DNA of 64,000 nt from Humulus lupulus (taxonomy: Eukaryota; Streptophyta; Magnoliopsida; Rosales; Cannabaceae). Location: the NCBI RefSeq assembly GCF_963169125.1, contig NC_084793.1, forward strand, positions 216,716,652 to 216,780,651. Reading direction: 5' to 3'. Below, piece by piece: positions 12,145-23,085 of the stretch. The position numbers and the translations under genes are program-made. Position 1 is the first letter of the stretch. Each line of letters begins with the position of its first letter. Under the pieces are notes generated by a model that saw only the letters and a program-made list of their open reading frames with translations, had not been told where the DNA came from and did no database searches.

Positions 12145-13584
12145 TGTTGCGAAATTTTTGCTATGCAAGTGCACACAGTCACAATTCGTAATAAAATGGT
12201 AAAATACCAAGTATCGTCCTCAAGGACTGAATTATCAATTACCAATCAACCAATCTTTTTAATTCTATTTGATTGAACGATTTCAGAGATTTCAAACTAA
12301 GAAAATACTAACGAATCACAATGAAAATTTAAACAGAAAATAACAGAGAAAATGAAATTAGGACAATTATGATCCTCTATTTTCCACCCTTTTATTTCCT
12401 AATGCAATAATTTATATCCCCTTCTCCCTATTCAAGAATAAGTTGCAAAAACAATTCATAATCTGGTCAAGATTTATGAAATTCAATCTAAATGACAACT
12501 TCCTATATTTCTATGGTAAGTTGAATCATATAGAAGGCATTAACCACGCAACTCAGAAAAAATAGGCAAACAATCTAGATACCTTCGTTCTAAATTAAAT
12601 TTGCATCCAAACAATCAAAGCATATCAAATTTCACTTTTCAGATTTCAATTTGATTCATGAAATAGCAATTAGAGGTGATCAATCAATAATCGCACAAAT
12701 AACACAGATTGTAAGGAATTGAAAGAGATGAAGAAGAACGTCAATTTTGCATTAAACCATAATAAGGGTTTCCAAAAGATTCACATAAAAGCCCTAAAAA
12801 AAAGAAATTAGCTCATAGTATTCATTCTAGCAATAAGATAATTCAATTACAAACATAAAATTTTAAAGAAAAAGATGAAAAACTCAGGAATGAATCCTCC
12901 AAGATGGCCTTCTCACTCCCAGCCGTCGAACCTCCTTTTGCCCTCTTTCAGTCGCACCTATGTTTCTCCAAAAGTCCCTACCAAATCCCCACGTGAAAAG
13001 ACCCAATTGCCCATCAAAAAGTGATCAGATATGTCAAAATCGCGTCTCTAGCACTGTAGCGCTATTAACAGTGGAAAAATACATCAAAACCATGTGCACT
13101 AGCGCTGTAGCGCTAAAGTCAGAATCGACAAAACTGGGTTCGAACAGCCTGCAGCGTCAGCTCATAGTATTTTGATAATAACCCCTTCGATATAACTCAG
13201 AATTGAATGATTGAAAAAGATATGGAAAGCTAAGAGAAATATCTACAACTTCTATTTCTAGAAGTGTTTCCAGAAAGTGAATAAATCATGGTCAAAATGC
13301 GGCTTGAAGTCTCAGACTTGCGTTATAGAGCATAAACGACGTGTGTTGAGCATCTTCAATGTAGTATTTTCCACACATAATGTCTTGAAACTCCACAATC
13401 AACACGAAATCCATCTTATTTATCATATTTAACATGTTTCTTCTCATTTCCCTCCATATTATGTACTTGACCATTAAAGCCTGAAACAAGAAGAAAACAA
13501 GCATAAATCTGCACTAAACAATCCTAAAAAACTAAAAACACAACCTAAAACGATCTCTAAAACAAACCTAAAATGACCCTAACA
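12145..13584 (-). repeat. 3' LTR of element E
   Basis: Plus-strand ends TGTTGCGAAA and CCCTAACA. It matches 19526-21008 almost base for base over the first 900 bases. It lacks part of the GCGCTGTAGCGC repeat cluster carried by the other LTR at about 20430-20540. A 70-codon ORF near 13292-13504 recurs in the other LTR at 20716 and is only repeated LTR sequence. Confidence 0.93.
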
Positions 13585-13599
13585 AATTCCCCCAAACTT
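13585..13599 (-). other. Polypurine tract of element E
   Basis: On the minus strand AAGTTTGGGGGAATT abuts the start of the 3' LTR. This is the expected plus-strand primer for reverse transcription. A second AAGTTTGGGGG occurs at about 16773-16783, after the protease frame, a common feature of Athila/Tat 3' regions. Confidence 0.8.
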
Positions 13600-13635
13600 A
13601 ACCTTTACTCGCCCTCGAGTAAATAATCTAATTAG

Positions 13636-15545
13636 TGTAACGACCCACTAATCTAGACTAATTGGACCATTATCGAAACTATACATAAAACTTACATTTT
13701 TACGAAAATACCATAATTTATTGAGTAACTTGAGAAATAAGAGTTATTTACAAATAAACAGAATACTAAGAAGGATTTTGGGATCCTATTGTCTTTAAAA
13801 CAAAACAAGATTTAAAATAAAAGAAATTACATAAAAATGCGGAAAATACACATAAAAACCATAAAAAACATAAAAGGAGACTATATCCTCGAATCGATAA
13901 CGCTCGGCCCCTTGACTCCATTCATCATCGATACACATCCTCCCAAGCATCACGAATCTTACCGCCTCTAAGCTTATTTTCCTGCACATAAACAGAAAGG
14001 AGTGAGCCTAATGCCCAGCAAGGAAAAACCTAACACATAGTCATATACACAATTTCATAAGAAAACATAAAGACTTAACATAATACATATAACATACACT
14101 TATTATAATGGCCATTATTACTTGGGGTCCCATAGACTAAACAAGCATATGCCCATGGGGTTAATGGGGTCCTACTAGCTAAGTAGGTCATATGCCCATA
14201 ACCCATTTGGGGTCTTGTTAGTCATATGGGTCATATGCCCAAGCCTACATACACATATACATATCATAACACTTTTAATAACATAAACATATAGATAACA
14301 TAAGCACATAACATATTAATTCTAGCCTATTTTCCTTACCAAAGTTACCGAGATTATGGACTGAGTTGGGATTGTTGGAACACTCCTAAAACCATAAGAA
14401 AGAGTAAGTCTAAAGAAAGGAGATGAAATGAAAGAGATGGAAAGACTAAACCATAGAAAACATACTTACCGACTTATATGCTTAAAAGCTTGGATTCCCT
14501 AACCAAAATAATAATAAGGTTAGGGGACTGAGTAGAAGGTTTTGAGAAAGGAAATAACATAAAAATACAGAAAAGAACTAAAGTTTTGGGTTTACCTCAA
14601 AGATTGCAAGATCAGTCTAACATCCACCGAAATACTATAGCACTCACTTACTTCCCAAAGTGTTTGATAAGCTTATGATGTTTAAGCTTATAGTTTTTCC
14701 CCAAACCAAGTGTTTACACTCTCACACTCACTTAACACTAGCAGCCTCTGAACTTAGAGCAAATGGTGAATAATGGCTGGGTACTAGGTCCTATTTATAG
14801 AGTTTGGGAATGAAAATATCTTGATTTTACTTGAATAAAAATAATGGCTTTTTAAGTGAAAATCATTTGAATAATCGTTCAGCAGAGGCTGAAGACTCGT
14901 TCAGAAGATGCTGGACTGTTGAAGGAGGTTGAATGGCTGAAGGGAAAAGAATTCAAAAGTATTTGAATTCATGCTGGTGGAGGTGATATATCGCCCCCTA
15001 TAGGCGATATATCGCCTGGACCTTTGTTCCCGAGGCGACCGTGCATCGATTCGTGTTTTCCGTATCTACGTGCTGCGACATATCGCCCCCTATAGCTGCG
15101 ATATATCGGCATACGCTGAATATTTAAACACGAATTTACACATTTTTAGCTGAGTTTGAATGGAGTAAACAGCCTTGACTAAGCCCTCAATGTGCTCAAA
15201 GCTGCTGACTGACCCTATACATTCAAACTTTTACCCTTATTTAATTTAATCCTCAAAAATACTTAATCCTTAATTACCATTCAAAACATGTGCTTAAAAT
15301 CCTATTGGTTGATGTCTAAACCTTATAATATAATAATATATTCCTTAATATCAGACACATTAATCAAACCTTAGGTTATACTTAATATTCTTAAACTATA
15401 GGTTAAACTTAGAAAATCTATAAGTACTACTATGAGTGTCCAAATAACTCCCGGTCTGAACCAAAAATCCAAAGTAACAATGATAACAGTAAACATACTA
15501 TAATACTACTAAACAATTAGCTAAGTAAAGTTCTTGGACTCTACA
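13636..15545 (-). mobile_element. Solo LTR G (chromovirus-like)
   Basis: On the plus strand it starts TGTAACGACCCAC and ends TTGGACTCTACA. It is flanked by the perfect duplication ATTAG (13631-13635 and 15546-15550). In sense orientation it begins TGTAGAGTCC and ends GGGTCGTTACA. It carries a pair of palindromic GGCGATATATCGCC-type motifs at about 14985-15020 and 15078-15106, and a diverged copy of the 'CTTGCTGGGC..GGCTCAC' box at 13979-14030. No internal region remains. It is the innermost layer of the nest. Confidence 0.9.
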
Positions 15546-15550
15546 ATTAG

Positions 15551-16854
15551 ACTCAAACCTAACAAACCAAGTTGACATAACTAACCAATTCAAACACTCA
15601 AGACTGTTATGCATATATAATTCTCAGGAAAGATTTTTTGCAATTTAAACTTTAATCTAGATTTTCAGTCTTAACCACTTCGCAATTCACTGCAATTTTT
15701 CAACATCAAAGATCATTTGCTCATGATTTGCAAATAAGATAATTGAACCACTTTATGCACATTAAAATCTCACCAACTAACCACAAACTCAATTATTCCA
15801 TATGCCTGCATTGCTTACTATTCTCCATTAATATAAACAAATGCACAAATAAGAATCAATAGGACTTTGTAAGGGTTGAAATAGAAGGCTTAGGTATAGG
15901 TGGACAAAGAGACAGTTTTTAGGCTTAATCATACCACAAGCATTCCATTAAACAAGCTTTCCCAACAAATTCACACCACTCATCCCTTGTTACCCCTTTT
16001 TCTGTGCAATGATTGAGAATGTTTATATTTTTTTCAATAAACTCCCCCAAACTTTGATTTTTCAATAAATAATTGTTTGAGAGCATAATCATTTTTCACT
16101 TTCTTTTCCTTTTCTTTCTTTAATTGTTTTCTTTCTCAATCAAAAGTAATTTTCTGAAAAAAAACACATAATACAAACATCCCATTACACATTCACTCCC
16201 CTCATATAATGATTTTCATGCTCATGGTATGGGTCAAAAAGAGTAAATGGTATTTCATTTTACAGTTAGGCTCAAAAGAGTGTGTTAATCAAGAAAATGG
16301 TTATAAGGCTCGAAAGGGTTGACTAAGGATAAACTTTAATAGGGTTAGCTTGAAAGGCACAACCAGTCCAAAAATTGCCTATATCATTTTCCTAAATGTG
16401 CATTGTTTCAAATTTCATCTCAAATAGTAAGCAAGCAGGTTCTAGAAATTTTCAAACTTTTCAATCCACAATCCAAATTTGACATGCATAAAATAACTCA
16501 AGTATAACATTTTCAATGTATGAACAATAAATCTCTGATTTCAACAAATCACAGTGAAAAACAAAGTAGTCTAACCAAGCACACAGATTAATTTAGAAGC
16601 ACAACAATTTTTCCTTTAGATTATACTACAAAACAGTTAATCAGATTGAAATGGCCATTATTGTCAACTTAATTTATACTCTAAAACATGACTCCAAACA
16701 AACAACGGATTAAAATTAAAAACAAACAAACAAACAAAAAACACAACAAAGAAAACCAGAAATAAATCTCTCCCCCAAACTTAAAAACCGAACATTGTCC
16801 CCAATGTGAAGTGAAGAGTAAGGAAAGAAGACTTACCTCAAAAAGCATGCCACG
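15551..16854 (-). other. 3' non-coding region of element E
   Basis: No gene is seen. On the minus strand, just after the protease frame, comes CACATTGGGGACAATG and then AAGTTTGGGGG, wording that normally follows the integrase stop in Athila/Tat elements. Its position directly after the protease marks the deletion of RT to integrase. The rest is AT-rich filler up to solo LTR G. Confidence 0.65.
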
Positions 16855-19350
16855 TCAGTATGGCGGAGGTGGAGGGGGCTTGAGTTCGAGATGGCAGAGG
16901 TGGTGGCCACCCCTTGCATCCTTGAGAGCCATCGTGTCATACGAGGAGAATTCCCTTCCACTATTGAGAATATTGAAATTATCCCCAATGTCATCGAAAC
17001 CTTCAAACTTGCCACACAATAATCTTTTCATACGACGTCGAACTGTTCGAAATCGTTCTTTGGCCTTCTTCTTCTTTTTACCAATTGAATCTTGACAATC
17101 ATTCACCACATCAACTCTACAACAGGTAGGAATTGCAGTTGCTGCAAAAACATTAAAACTTATTTCCTCATTTTGGACTCGCAACCTTAACTCCCCCTTT
17201 TGTACGTCAATTAAAGCTCGTCCTGTGGCTAAGAATGGTCTTCCAAGAATGATTGGGACGTTGGCATCCTCCTCCATATCAAGTACAATAAAATCTGCTG
17301 GGAAGATGAACTTGTCCACTTTTACCAAAACATCTTCAATAATACCCCGAGGATGTGCTATTGATCTATCTGCCAACTGCAGAGTCACTGTTGTAGGTCT
17401 TGCTTCCCCAAGCTTCAATCTTCTGAACACAGAAAGCGGCATTAGATTAATGCTCGCCCCCAAATCACATAGAGCATTCATACTCTCAAACTTTCCAATA
17501 GTGCAGGGTATTGTGAAACTCCCAGGATCTCTTAGTTTCTGAGGAAGCTTTCTTTGCAGAATGGCACTGCACTCTTCAGTGAGCGCCACCGTCTCACAAT
17601 CCTCCATCTTCCTCTTCTTGGATAGTATTTCCTTCATAAACTTCACATAACTTGGCATTTGTTCAAGTGCCTCGGCAAAAGGTATGTTAATGTGAAGTTT
17701 TCAAAAAATATCTAGAAACTTCGAAAATTGTTTGTCAAGTGTCTTCTTTTGAAGTCGTTGAGGATATGGAATCTTGATGTGGTGCTCATAACTCACTGGT
17801 GACTGATTCTTCTCAAGGTCATCAATAACCTCTTCTTCTACCTTACCCTCATTCTCAACTTCAACTTTTGGTGCTGGTATAGACTTCTTGACTGCCTCTT
17901 CCAACTTCTTCCCACTCCTCAAAGAGATTTCATTGCACTGCTCTTAGGATTCACCTCTGTATTACTTGGCAAATTTCCTTGGGGCCTACTTTGTAACATA
18001 TTTGCCAATTGACCAACTTGCATCTCAAGATTCCTGATGGATGAGCGAGTTTCTGTCATAAACTATGTTTGAGTGTTGGTGAGAGTCAATAATGCAGCTT
18101 GCAATTCATTAGGCCTTTCAGGTGGAGCTTGATTCATTGACTGTTGAGGTCTAAGTTGTTGTGATGAAGAGGCTTGATGCATTGGTGGCTGAGGCATATT
18201 ATTCTGAAATTGACCCTGAAACTGAGGTTGCTGGCCCTGATTATTCCTCCAAGAGAAAATTAGGATGATTTCGCCACCCAAGATTGTAAGTATTGGCGAA
18301 TGGGTTATTTACTGGCCTCTGAAAGTTTCCCACCGCTTGAACCTGAGCTTGATCCATCAGAATGTTATTATTAATACTGGTAGGACACTGATCAAAAGAG
18401 TGAGAACCACCACAGATTTCACACCTAGCTGCCATTTGAACCGCATTAGCAGATACAATGCTCTGTTGTAATTGTTTAGTGAGTGTAGCTACCTGAGCTG
18501 TTAAAGCAGTAATGGCATCCAGCTCATGCACCCCTGCTACCTTTCTGACCCCCGATGATCTTTCCTCAGACCACTGATGATTATTTGTGGCCATGTCCTC
18601 CAGCAGCTCATAAGCACCAGTTGCACTCTTGCTAATAAAAGTACCACCCGCTGCAGCATCAATAATGGTTCTAGTAGTAGGACATAAACCGTTATAAAAA
18701 TTCTGCACTAACATCCACTATTCAATGCCATGATGAGGACATCTTCTCAATAGTTCCTTGAACCGTTCCCAAGCTTCATACAATGATTCTCCATCATTCA
18801 GGCAAAAATTATTGATTTCTCCCCTCAATTTAGCAGCTTTGGAAGGAGGGAAGAATTTTGACAAAAACTTCTGAGCCAAATCTTGTCAGGTAATAATAGA
18901 GTTCGGTTGCAAAGAGTTCACCCAACTTTTGGCTCTATCCCTCAGAGAAAATGGGAAAAGCCTAAGTTTAATAGCGTCATCACTCACCCCATTGTATCTG
19001 AAAGTTCCACACAGCTCCAGAAAATTAGACAAATGGGTGTGAGGATCTTCAGAAGGCAACCCATTAAATTGAACAGAGGATTGCACCATTTGTAAAATGG
19101 CTGGCTTGATCTCAAAGTTGTTAGCCTCTACCGCTGGTGGGCGTATACTGTTTTGTACTCCCGTCAGAGTAGGCAGTACATAGTCTCTCAGGCTCCTCTC
19201 AGCATTGTTCTGAGCCTGACCCCCTTGTGCAATTCCAAGAATTAAAACATTCCTGTCATCCCCATCATTCTGTGCCATCTTCACAGATTTCTGGGCCTCC
19301 CTCTTGTTCTTTCTGTTTTGCTTGCAGGACTTTTCAATCTCAGGATTCAA
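16855..19350 (-). pseudogene. Element E gag-protease
   Basis: The minus-strand start at ATG 19350 opens a gag with the capsid block at about 19090-18900 ([27 protein letters not shown]). The same frame resumes at 18714. The zinc knuckle CEICGGSHSFDQC (CX2CX3HX4C) is near 18430-18390. A Gln/Pro-rich stretch follows in another frame (18281-18063), so two compensating frameshifts are present. The linker with IPYPQRLQKKTLDKQFSKFL is at about 17775-17710, and the protease runs from 17658 with the active site CDLGASINLMP near 17480-17450 and ILGRPFLATGRA near 17240. In-frame stops lie near 18886, 18241 and 17701. The C terminus (267 residues from 17658) ends in a proline run at 16855 where pol should continue. 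Gag packages element RNA; without pol the copy would need enzymes supplied by another element. Confidence 0.9.
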
Positions 19351-19501
19351 AGGAACAAGATTGTTTGCCCTCTTCTGCTACGCATATAACACAGTTCACC
19401 TGAGATAGACAAATTAAGCAATTAAAAAGATTAGAAACAAGAGAAATTAAAATCAAATTAGAATAAAAATTAATTAGACTGATATTGATAATTATTTTCA
19501 G

Positions 19502-19519
19502 TCGCCGGCAACGGCGCCA
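19502..19519 (-). other. Primer binding site of element E (Asp-tRNA)
   Basis: Minus strand TGGCGCCGTTGCCGGCGA begins 7 bases inside the 5' LTR edge. It matches the 3' end of plant tRNA-Asp with at most a change near the inner end, the typical primer of Athila-type elements. It is only an 18-base site, not a tRNA gene. Confidence 0.9.
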
Positions 19520-19525
19520 AAAACT

Positions 19526-21008
19526 TGTTGCGAAATTTTTGCTATGCAAGTGCACACAGTCGCAATTCGTAATAAAATGGTAAAAACCAAGTATCGTCCT
19601 CAAGGACTGAATTATCAATTACCAATCAACCAATCTTTTTAATTCTATTTGATTGAACGATTTCAGAGATTTCAAACTAAGAAAAATACTAACGAAGCAC
19701 AATGAAAATTTAAACAGAAAATAACAGAGAAAATGAAATTAGGACAATTATGATCCTCTATTTTCCACCCTTTTATTTCCTAATGCAATAATTTATATCC
19801 CCTTCTCCCTATTCAAGAATAAGTTGCAAAAACAATTCATAATCTGGTCAAGATTTATGAAATTCAATCTAAATGACAACTTCCTATATTTCTATGGTAA
19901 GTTGAATCATATAGAAGGCATTAACCACGCAACTCAGAAAAAATAGGCAAACAATCTAGATACCTTCGTTCTAAATTAAATTTGCATCCAAACAATCAAA
20001 GCATATCAAATTTCACTTTTCAGATTTCAATTTGATTCATGAAATAGCAATTAGAGGTGATCAATCAATAATCGCACAAATAACACAGATTGTAAGGAAT
20101 TGAAAGAGATGAAGAAGAACGTCAATTTTGCATTAAACCATAATAAGGGTTTCCAAAAGATTCACATAAAAGCCCTAAAAAAAGAAATTAGCTCATAGTA
20201 TTCATTCTAGCAATAAGATAATTCAATTACAAACATAAAATTTTAAAGGAAAAGATGAAAAACTCAGGAATGAATCCTCCAAGATGGCCTTCTCACTCCC
20301 AGCCGTCGAACCTCATTTTGCCCTCTTTCAGTCGCACCTATGTTTCTCCAAAAATCCCTACCAAATCCCCACGTGAAAAGACCCAATTGCCCATCAAAAA
20401 GTGATCAGATATGTCAAAATCGCGTCTTTAGCGCTGTAGCGCTACTTCTGGAGCGTTGTAGCGCTATTAACAGTGGAAAAATACCTCAAAATCTGGTGCA
20501 CTAGCGCTGTAGCGCTCTTATTATGGCGCTGTAGCGCTAAAGTCAGAATCAACAAAACTGGGTTCGAACAGCCTGCAGCGTCAGCTCATCGTATTTTGAT
20601 CATTACGCCTTCAATATAACTCCGAATGGAATGATTCAAAAAGCTATGGAAATATAAGAGAAATATCTACAACTTCTATTTCTAGAAGTGTTTCCAGAAA
20701 GTGAATAAATCATGGTCAAAATGCGGCTTGAAGTCTCAGACTTGCGTTACAGAGCATAAACGACATGTGTTGAGCATCTTCAATGTAGTATTTTCCACAC
20801 ATAATGTCTTGAAACTCCACAATCAACACGAAATCCATCTTATTTATCATATTTAACATGTTTCTTCTCATTTCACTCCATATTATGTACTTGACCATTA
20901 AAGCCTGAAACAAGAAGAAAACAAGCATAAATCTGCACTAAACAATCCTAAATAACTAAAAACACAAACTTAAACGATCTCTAAAACAAACCTAAAATGA
21001 CCCTAACA
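19526..21008 (-). repeat. 5' LTR of element E
   Basis: Partner of 12145-13584; the plus-strand right end is GACCCTAACA. The terminal A of the LTR followed by the first G of the GGGAG duplication makes a new AG directly before the complete MCM9 exon (see findings). It holds four GCGCTGTAGCGC-type palindromes at about 20429-20540. Confidence 0.93.
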
Positions 21009-21077
21009 GGGAGAACCTGAAAAAGATGCGACTGCCGAGGGCTTGTCAAAAATCTGGCTCTTTCCTTTGATTCGGAG

Positions 21078-21336
21078 GTAAAATGACATACAATGAACAC
21101 TGTTTTATGTACTTTCATTTCTTAGAGGTACAAGATTAACATTTGAAGGAATTTATTTCTCTGTCGTGCTCGCTTAGGTATTTTAAATATTCCTCGTAAA
21201 CAAGAAAGCTTGTGAAATAGGTAAATAAATTTTGACTAATGAAACTTTGAGTTTCTGATCCATAGAAGAATGACTCTTCAAGACCAAATAATGTTCTAAC
21301 TAAAGTTTCAGACTCTTTATACTAATTTATATGCAG
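21078..21336 (+). other. Intron-like spacer between MCM9 fragment and transposase-associated exons
   Basis: AT-rich. It begins with a donor (GTAAAATGAC) after the MCM9 exon and ends with an acceptor (TTATATGCAG). No further MCM9 exon is recognised, so the host gene copy ends here. If spliced straight from 21077 to 21337 the phase is wrong and a TGA follows within three codons. Confidence 0.6.
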
Positions 21337-22107
21337 GGTTCATTGAATGAGATTCTCCTTGAAGACCCAAAATCTAGAACTACAGACAACGCTGATGAGG
21401 ATGCCTTGACAAAATTGTTTGGTAACCCAAAATCCGGTCGTTTAATCGGACAAGGAAGAGGCGTAACAAGGTCAAAGCTAACTGTTGTTAATATGTGTAA
21501 TAGCAAGATCTCCAAGTTAGAAGAAAAGCAACATAATATGAAGCTCAAAATGACTGAAATGATGAATCTACTTAAAGAACACTTGGTGTTATTTCTATCT
21601 TGCACTTATAAATCTTAGTTTTCTTTTCTTCCAATAAAACTTATCTTGGTTTTATATTTAGGTTGGTGGTAAAGTGACACCAAGCGAAGGACAGACTCGC
21701 AATGTATCGCAGTCAAATAATATTCAGTCCCCTAAGGTAAATTATAAAAGTTGTTATTGTTTTTAATTTTCATTTTAGAAGAACAATTACAGAAACTAAT
21801 ATATTGTCTTTAAAATAAATTTGGTAGAGTATTGCACTAGAAAAAAGACATAACTTTACAGAAGGGAAGAATGCTTGCTACTTGCTTGACTGGGTAGATG
21901 CAATTGTTGCTGAAGGTCATTGGGATTCTAGTGATCCAAATATAACTGTACATGGAAAGCCTCTTGGACCAGACTTTATGCGAGTATGGGTTGATGTTGC
22001 TATTGTACCAAAGTCTTACTTATTTCGTCCTAATCATGCGATGCTTACAATACAAGAAGCAGTTGGTTCCACAGTTATATGGCCTTCTAAAAAAGTTATT
22101 CCAAGAG
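21337..22107 (+). pseudogene. CACTA transposase-associated protein, C-terminal exons
   Basis: Three exon-like blocks: 21337-21618 (its true donor is unclear), 21662-21736 and 21828-22107, bounded by ATGCAG, TTTAG/GT, AAG/GTAA, GGTAG and GAG/GTAC. Block 1 has a charged region then a coiled-coil-like stretch (KISKLEEKQHNMKLKMTEMM), typical of the plant 'Ptta/En/Spm transposase' (TnpA-like) family. Block 3 encodes a compact domain (LDWVDAIVAEGHW; ITVHGKPLGPDFMRVWVDVA; VGSTVIWPSKKVIPR) resembling the small domain of unknown function (DUF8039 type) that follows it in such proteins. TnpA-like proteins bind subterminal repeats. Only the C-terminal part remains and the catalytic TNP2-like transposase is absent. 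Family assignment is by recognition. Confidence 0.68.
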
Positions 22108-23085
22108 GTACATTTTCATACCCAAAAAATAACTAATGTCTTATAATTTAGTGTTTGGTTTCTTTGTTTGCTTTGGTGTAGTTGTGAATCTATTATTTTG
22201 TATGTGGTGTCCTTTCTTGGATATAATTTCCATAGCATTTTTCTAGAAGTAATTTGTGATTCTAGATAATAACAATAAAATATTTCTTTGTTTATTTTGC
22301 AGATATGACAAGCGAATCCTTGAAAGTAGTAACTTTGTTTATTTCTTTGTGTTGAAAGTAGTAACTTTTAGACTCCTTGAATACTTAAAGAATATTTTGT
22401 TGTTGATGACAGTGTTGAATGTTTTAAACTAAATTGTGGATTGTTAATTCAATGTAGAATGTTCTTACTTTTTGTTATTTGAAAACCAAGTTCATTTGAT
22501 GATGCTAGTATATATTAGAAAGCTAATTTTAATTATATAAAAAAATTAAAATATAATAGAATAAATTAGTGTAATATAAATAAAATATATAATGAGAATT
22601 TAAATATATCTAAATATAACAATAATACGAAAATTGAGTTATAATATATATTACAATAACACTTTTTATGCAAAGAATTATGTTATGCAAACTTCATTAT
22701 ATAACACAAATAATGTGTTATACTAAAGTGTAGTATAACACAAAAAATGTGTTATACTAAAGTATAGTATAACACAAAAAATGTGTTATAGTAAAGTGTA
22801 GTATAATACAAAAAAAAGTGTTATACTAAAGTGTAGTATAACACAAAAAAAGTGTTATAGTATCGACTATAAATAACATAATTCAACACTTATCTATATA
22901 TTAAAATAACACAGAAATTGTGTTATCGTTGATAGTACAATAACACATATGTATAACACTGATAAAGTGTTATGTAAAGTACCCTGACCTACGATAACAT
23001 AGTCGGTCTTAACATATCAGAAAGTGTTATCGTAGGTTCTGATAACACATTTTCGGTGTTATTAAAAGCATTTTTTCTTGTAGTG
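22108..23085 (+). other. CACTA right terminal region
   Basis: No coding sequence after 22107. From about 22680 it is dominated by ATAACAC/GTGTTAT motifs in both orientations (tandem array 22690-22865, then single inverted pairs around 22900, 22930-22975, 22998-23045 and 23043-23062), ending in TTTTTTCTTGTAGTG. Subterminal repeats of this kind are where TnpA-type proteins bind in En/Spm; binding here is inferred. Confidence 0.75.
22690..22865. repeat. 34-bp tandem hairpin repeat, 4-5 copies
   Basis: TAGTATAA starts at 22731, 22765, 22799 and 22834, a 34-35 base period. Each unit is palindromic around an A-run: TAACACAAAAAATGTGTTA. The array sits 220-390 bases from the right end of the CACTA element. 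The left end of the element has no such array. Confidence 0.9.

Larger units (their letters stand above)
12145..21008 (-). mobile_element. Athila-like LTR retrotransposon E, gag-protease only
   Basis: LTRs at 12145-13584 and 19526-21008 are near-identical by eye; the right copy has about 46 extra bases of GCGCTGTAGCGCT repeats. The 5-bp duplication GGGAG is perfect (12140-12144, 21009-21013). In sense (minus) orientation the LTR begins TGTTAGGGTC and ends TTCGCAACA. An Asp-tRNA primer site follows the 5' LTR and a polypurine tract precedes the 3' LTR. Gag and protease are present. RT, RNase H and integrase are wholly absent: the protease frame runs straight into the 3' non-coding region at 16855. 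It is therefore non-autonomous. It landed in an MCM9 exon of the CACTA, and solo LTR G landed in it. Confidence 0.93.
7394..21077 (+). pseudogene. MCM9: Captured MCM9 helicase gene fragment, ten exons
   Basis: Exons with GT-AG introns: 7394-7456, 7708-7880, 8702-8801, 9302-9399, 9568-9633, 9739-9831, 11052-11118, 11684-11765, 11960-12081, and a last exon split by element E (12141-12144 plus 21014-21077). Together they give 932 coding bases with no stop. MCM9 is the replication/recombination helicase of the MCM family. Recognisable parts: the OB-fold/zinc region (CHDYQEIKIQES), the pre-AAA linker, the start of Walker A (LLLVGDPG, cut at the exon end 9831), sensor 1 (FGATNP) and the arginine-finger motif (LLSRFD). 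The exons for the Walker A lysine and the IDEFD Walker B are absent between 9831 and 11052. Joining those two exons shifts phase and gives TGA at once. N- and C-terminal exons are also missing. It is a transduplicated gene fragment inside a CACTA element, not the host MCM9 locus. Confidence 0.92.
6520..23085 (+). mobile_element. CACTA (En/Spm-type) transposon carrying MCM9 exons
   Basis: The left end is CACTACACCAAAC and the right end TTTTTTCTTGTAGTG, i.e. CACTAC...GTAGTG termini with imperfect inverted repeats. The 3-bp duplication AGG flanks it (6517-6519 and 23086-23088), the size expected for CACTA elements. Removing the element and one AGG leaves the protease-RT linker of element F in a single open phase across the junction, which independently confirms both ends. 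Inside are ten MCM9-derived exons, Athila-like element E, exons of a CACTA transposase-associated protein, and a hairpin-repeat right end. No TNP2-type transposase is seen, so the copy is non-autonomous. Size without E is about 7.7 kb. Confidence 0.93.

Noticed and set aside
13292..13504. 70-codon ORF present twice (also 20716-20928)
   Set aside because: Part of the duplicated LTR of element E; no domain, and the same in both LTR copies.
19502..19519. tRNA-Asp gene fragment
   Set aside because: Only the 18 bases matching the tRNA 3' end, placed beside an LTR: a primer binding site.
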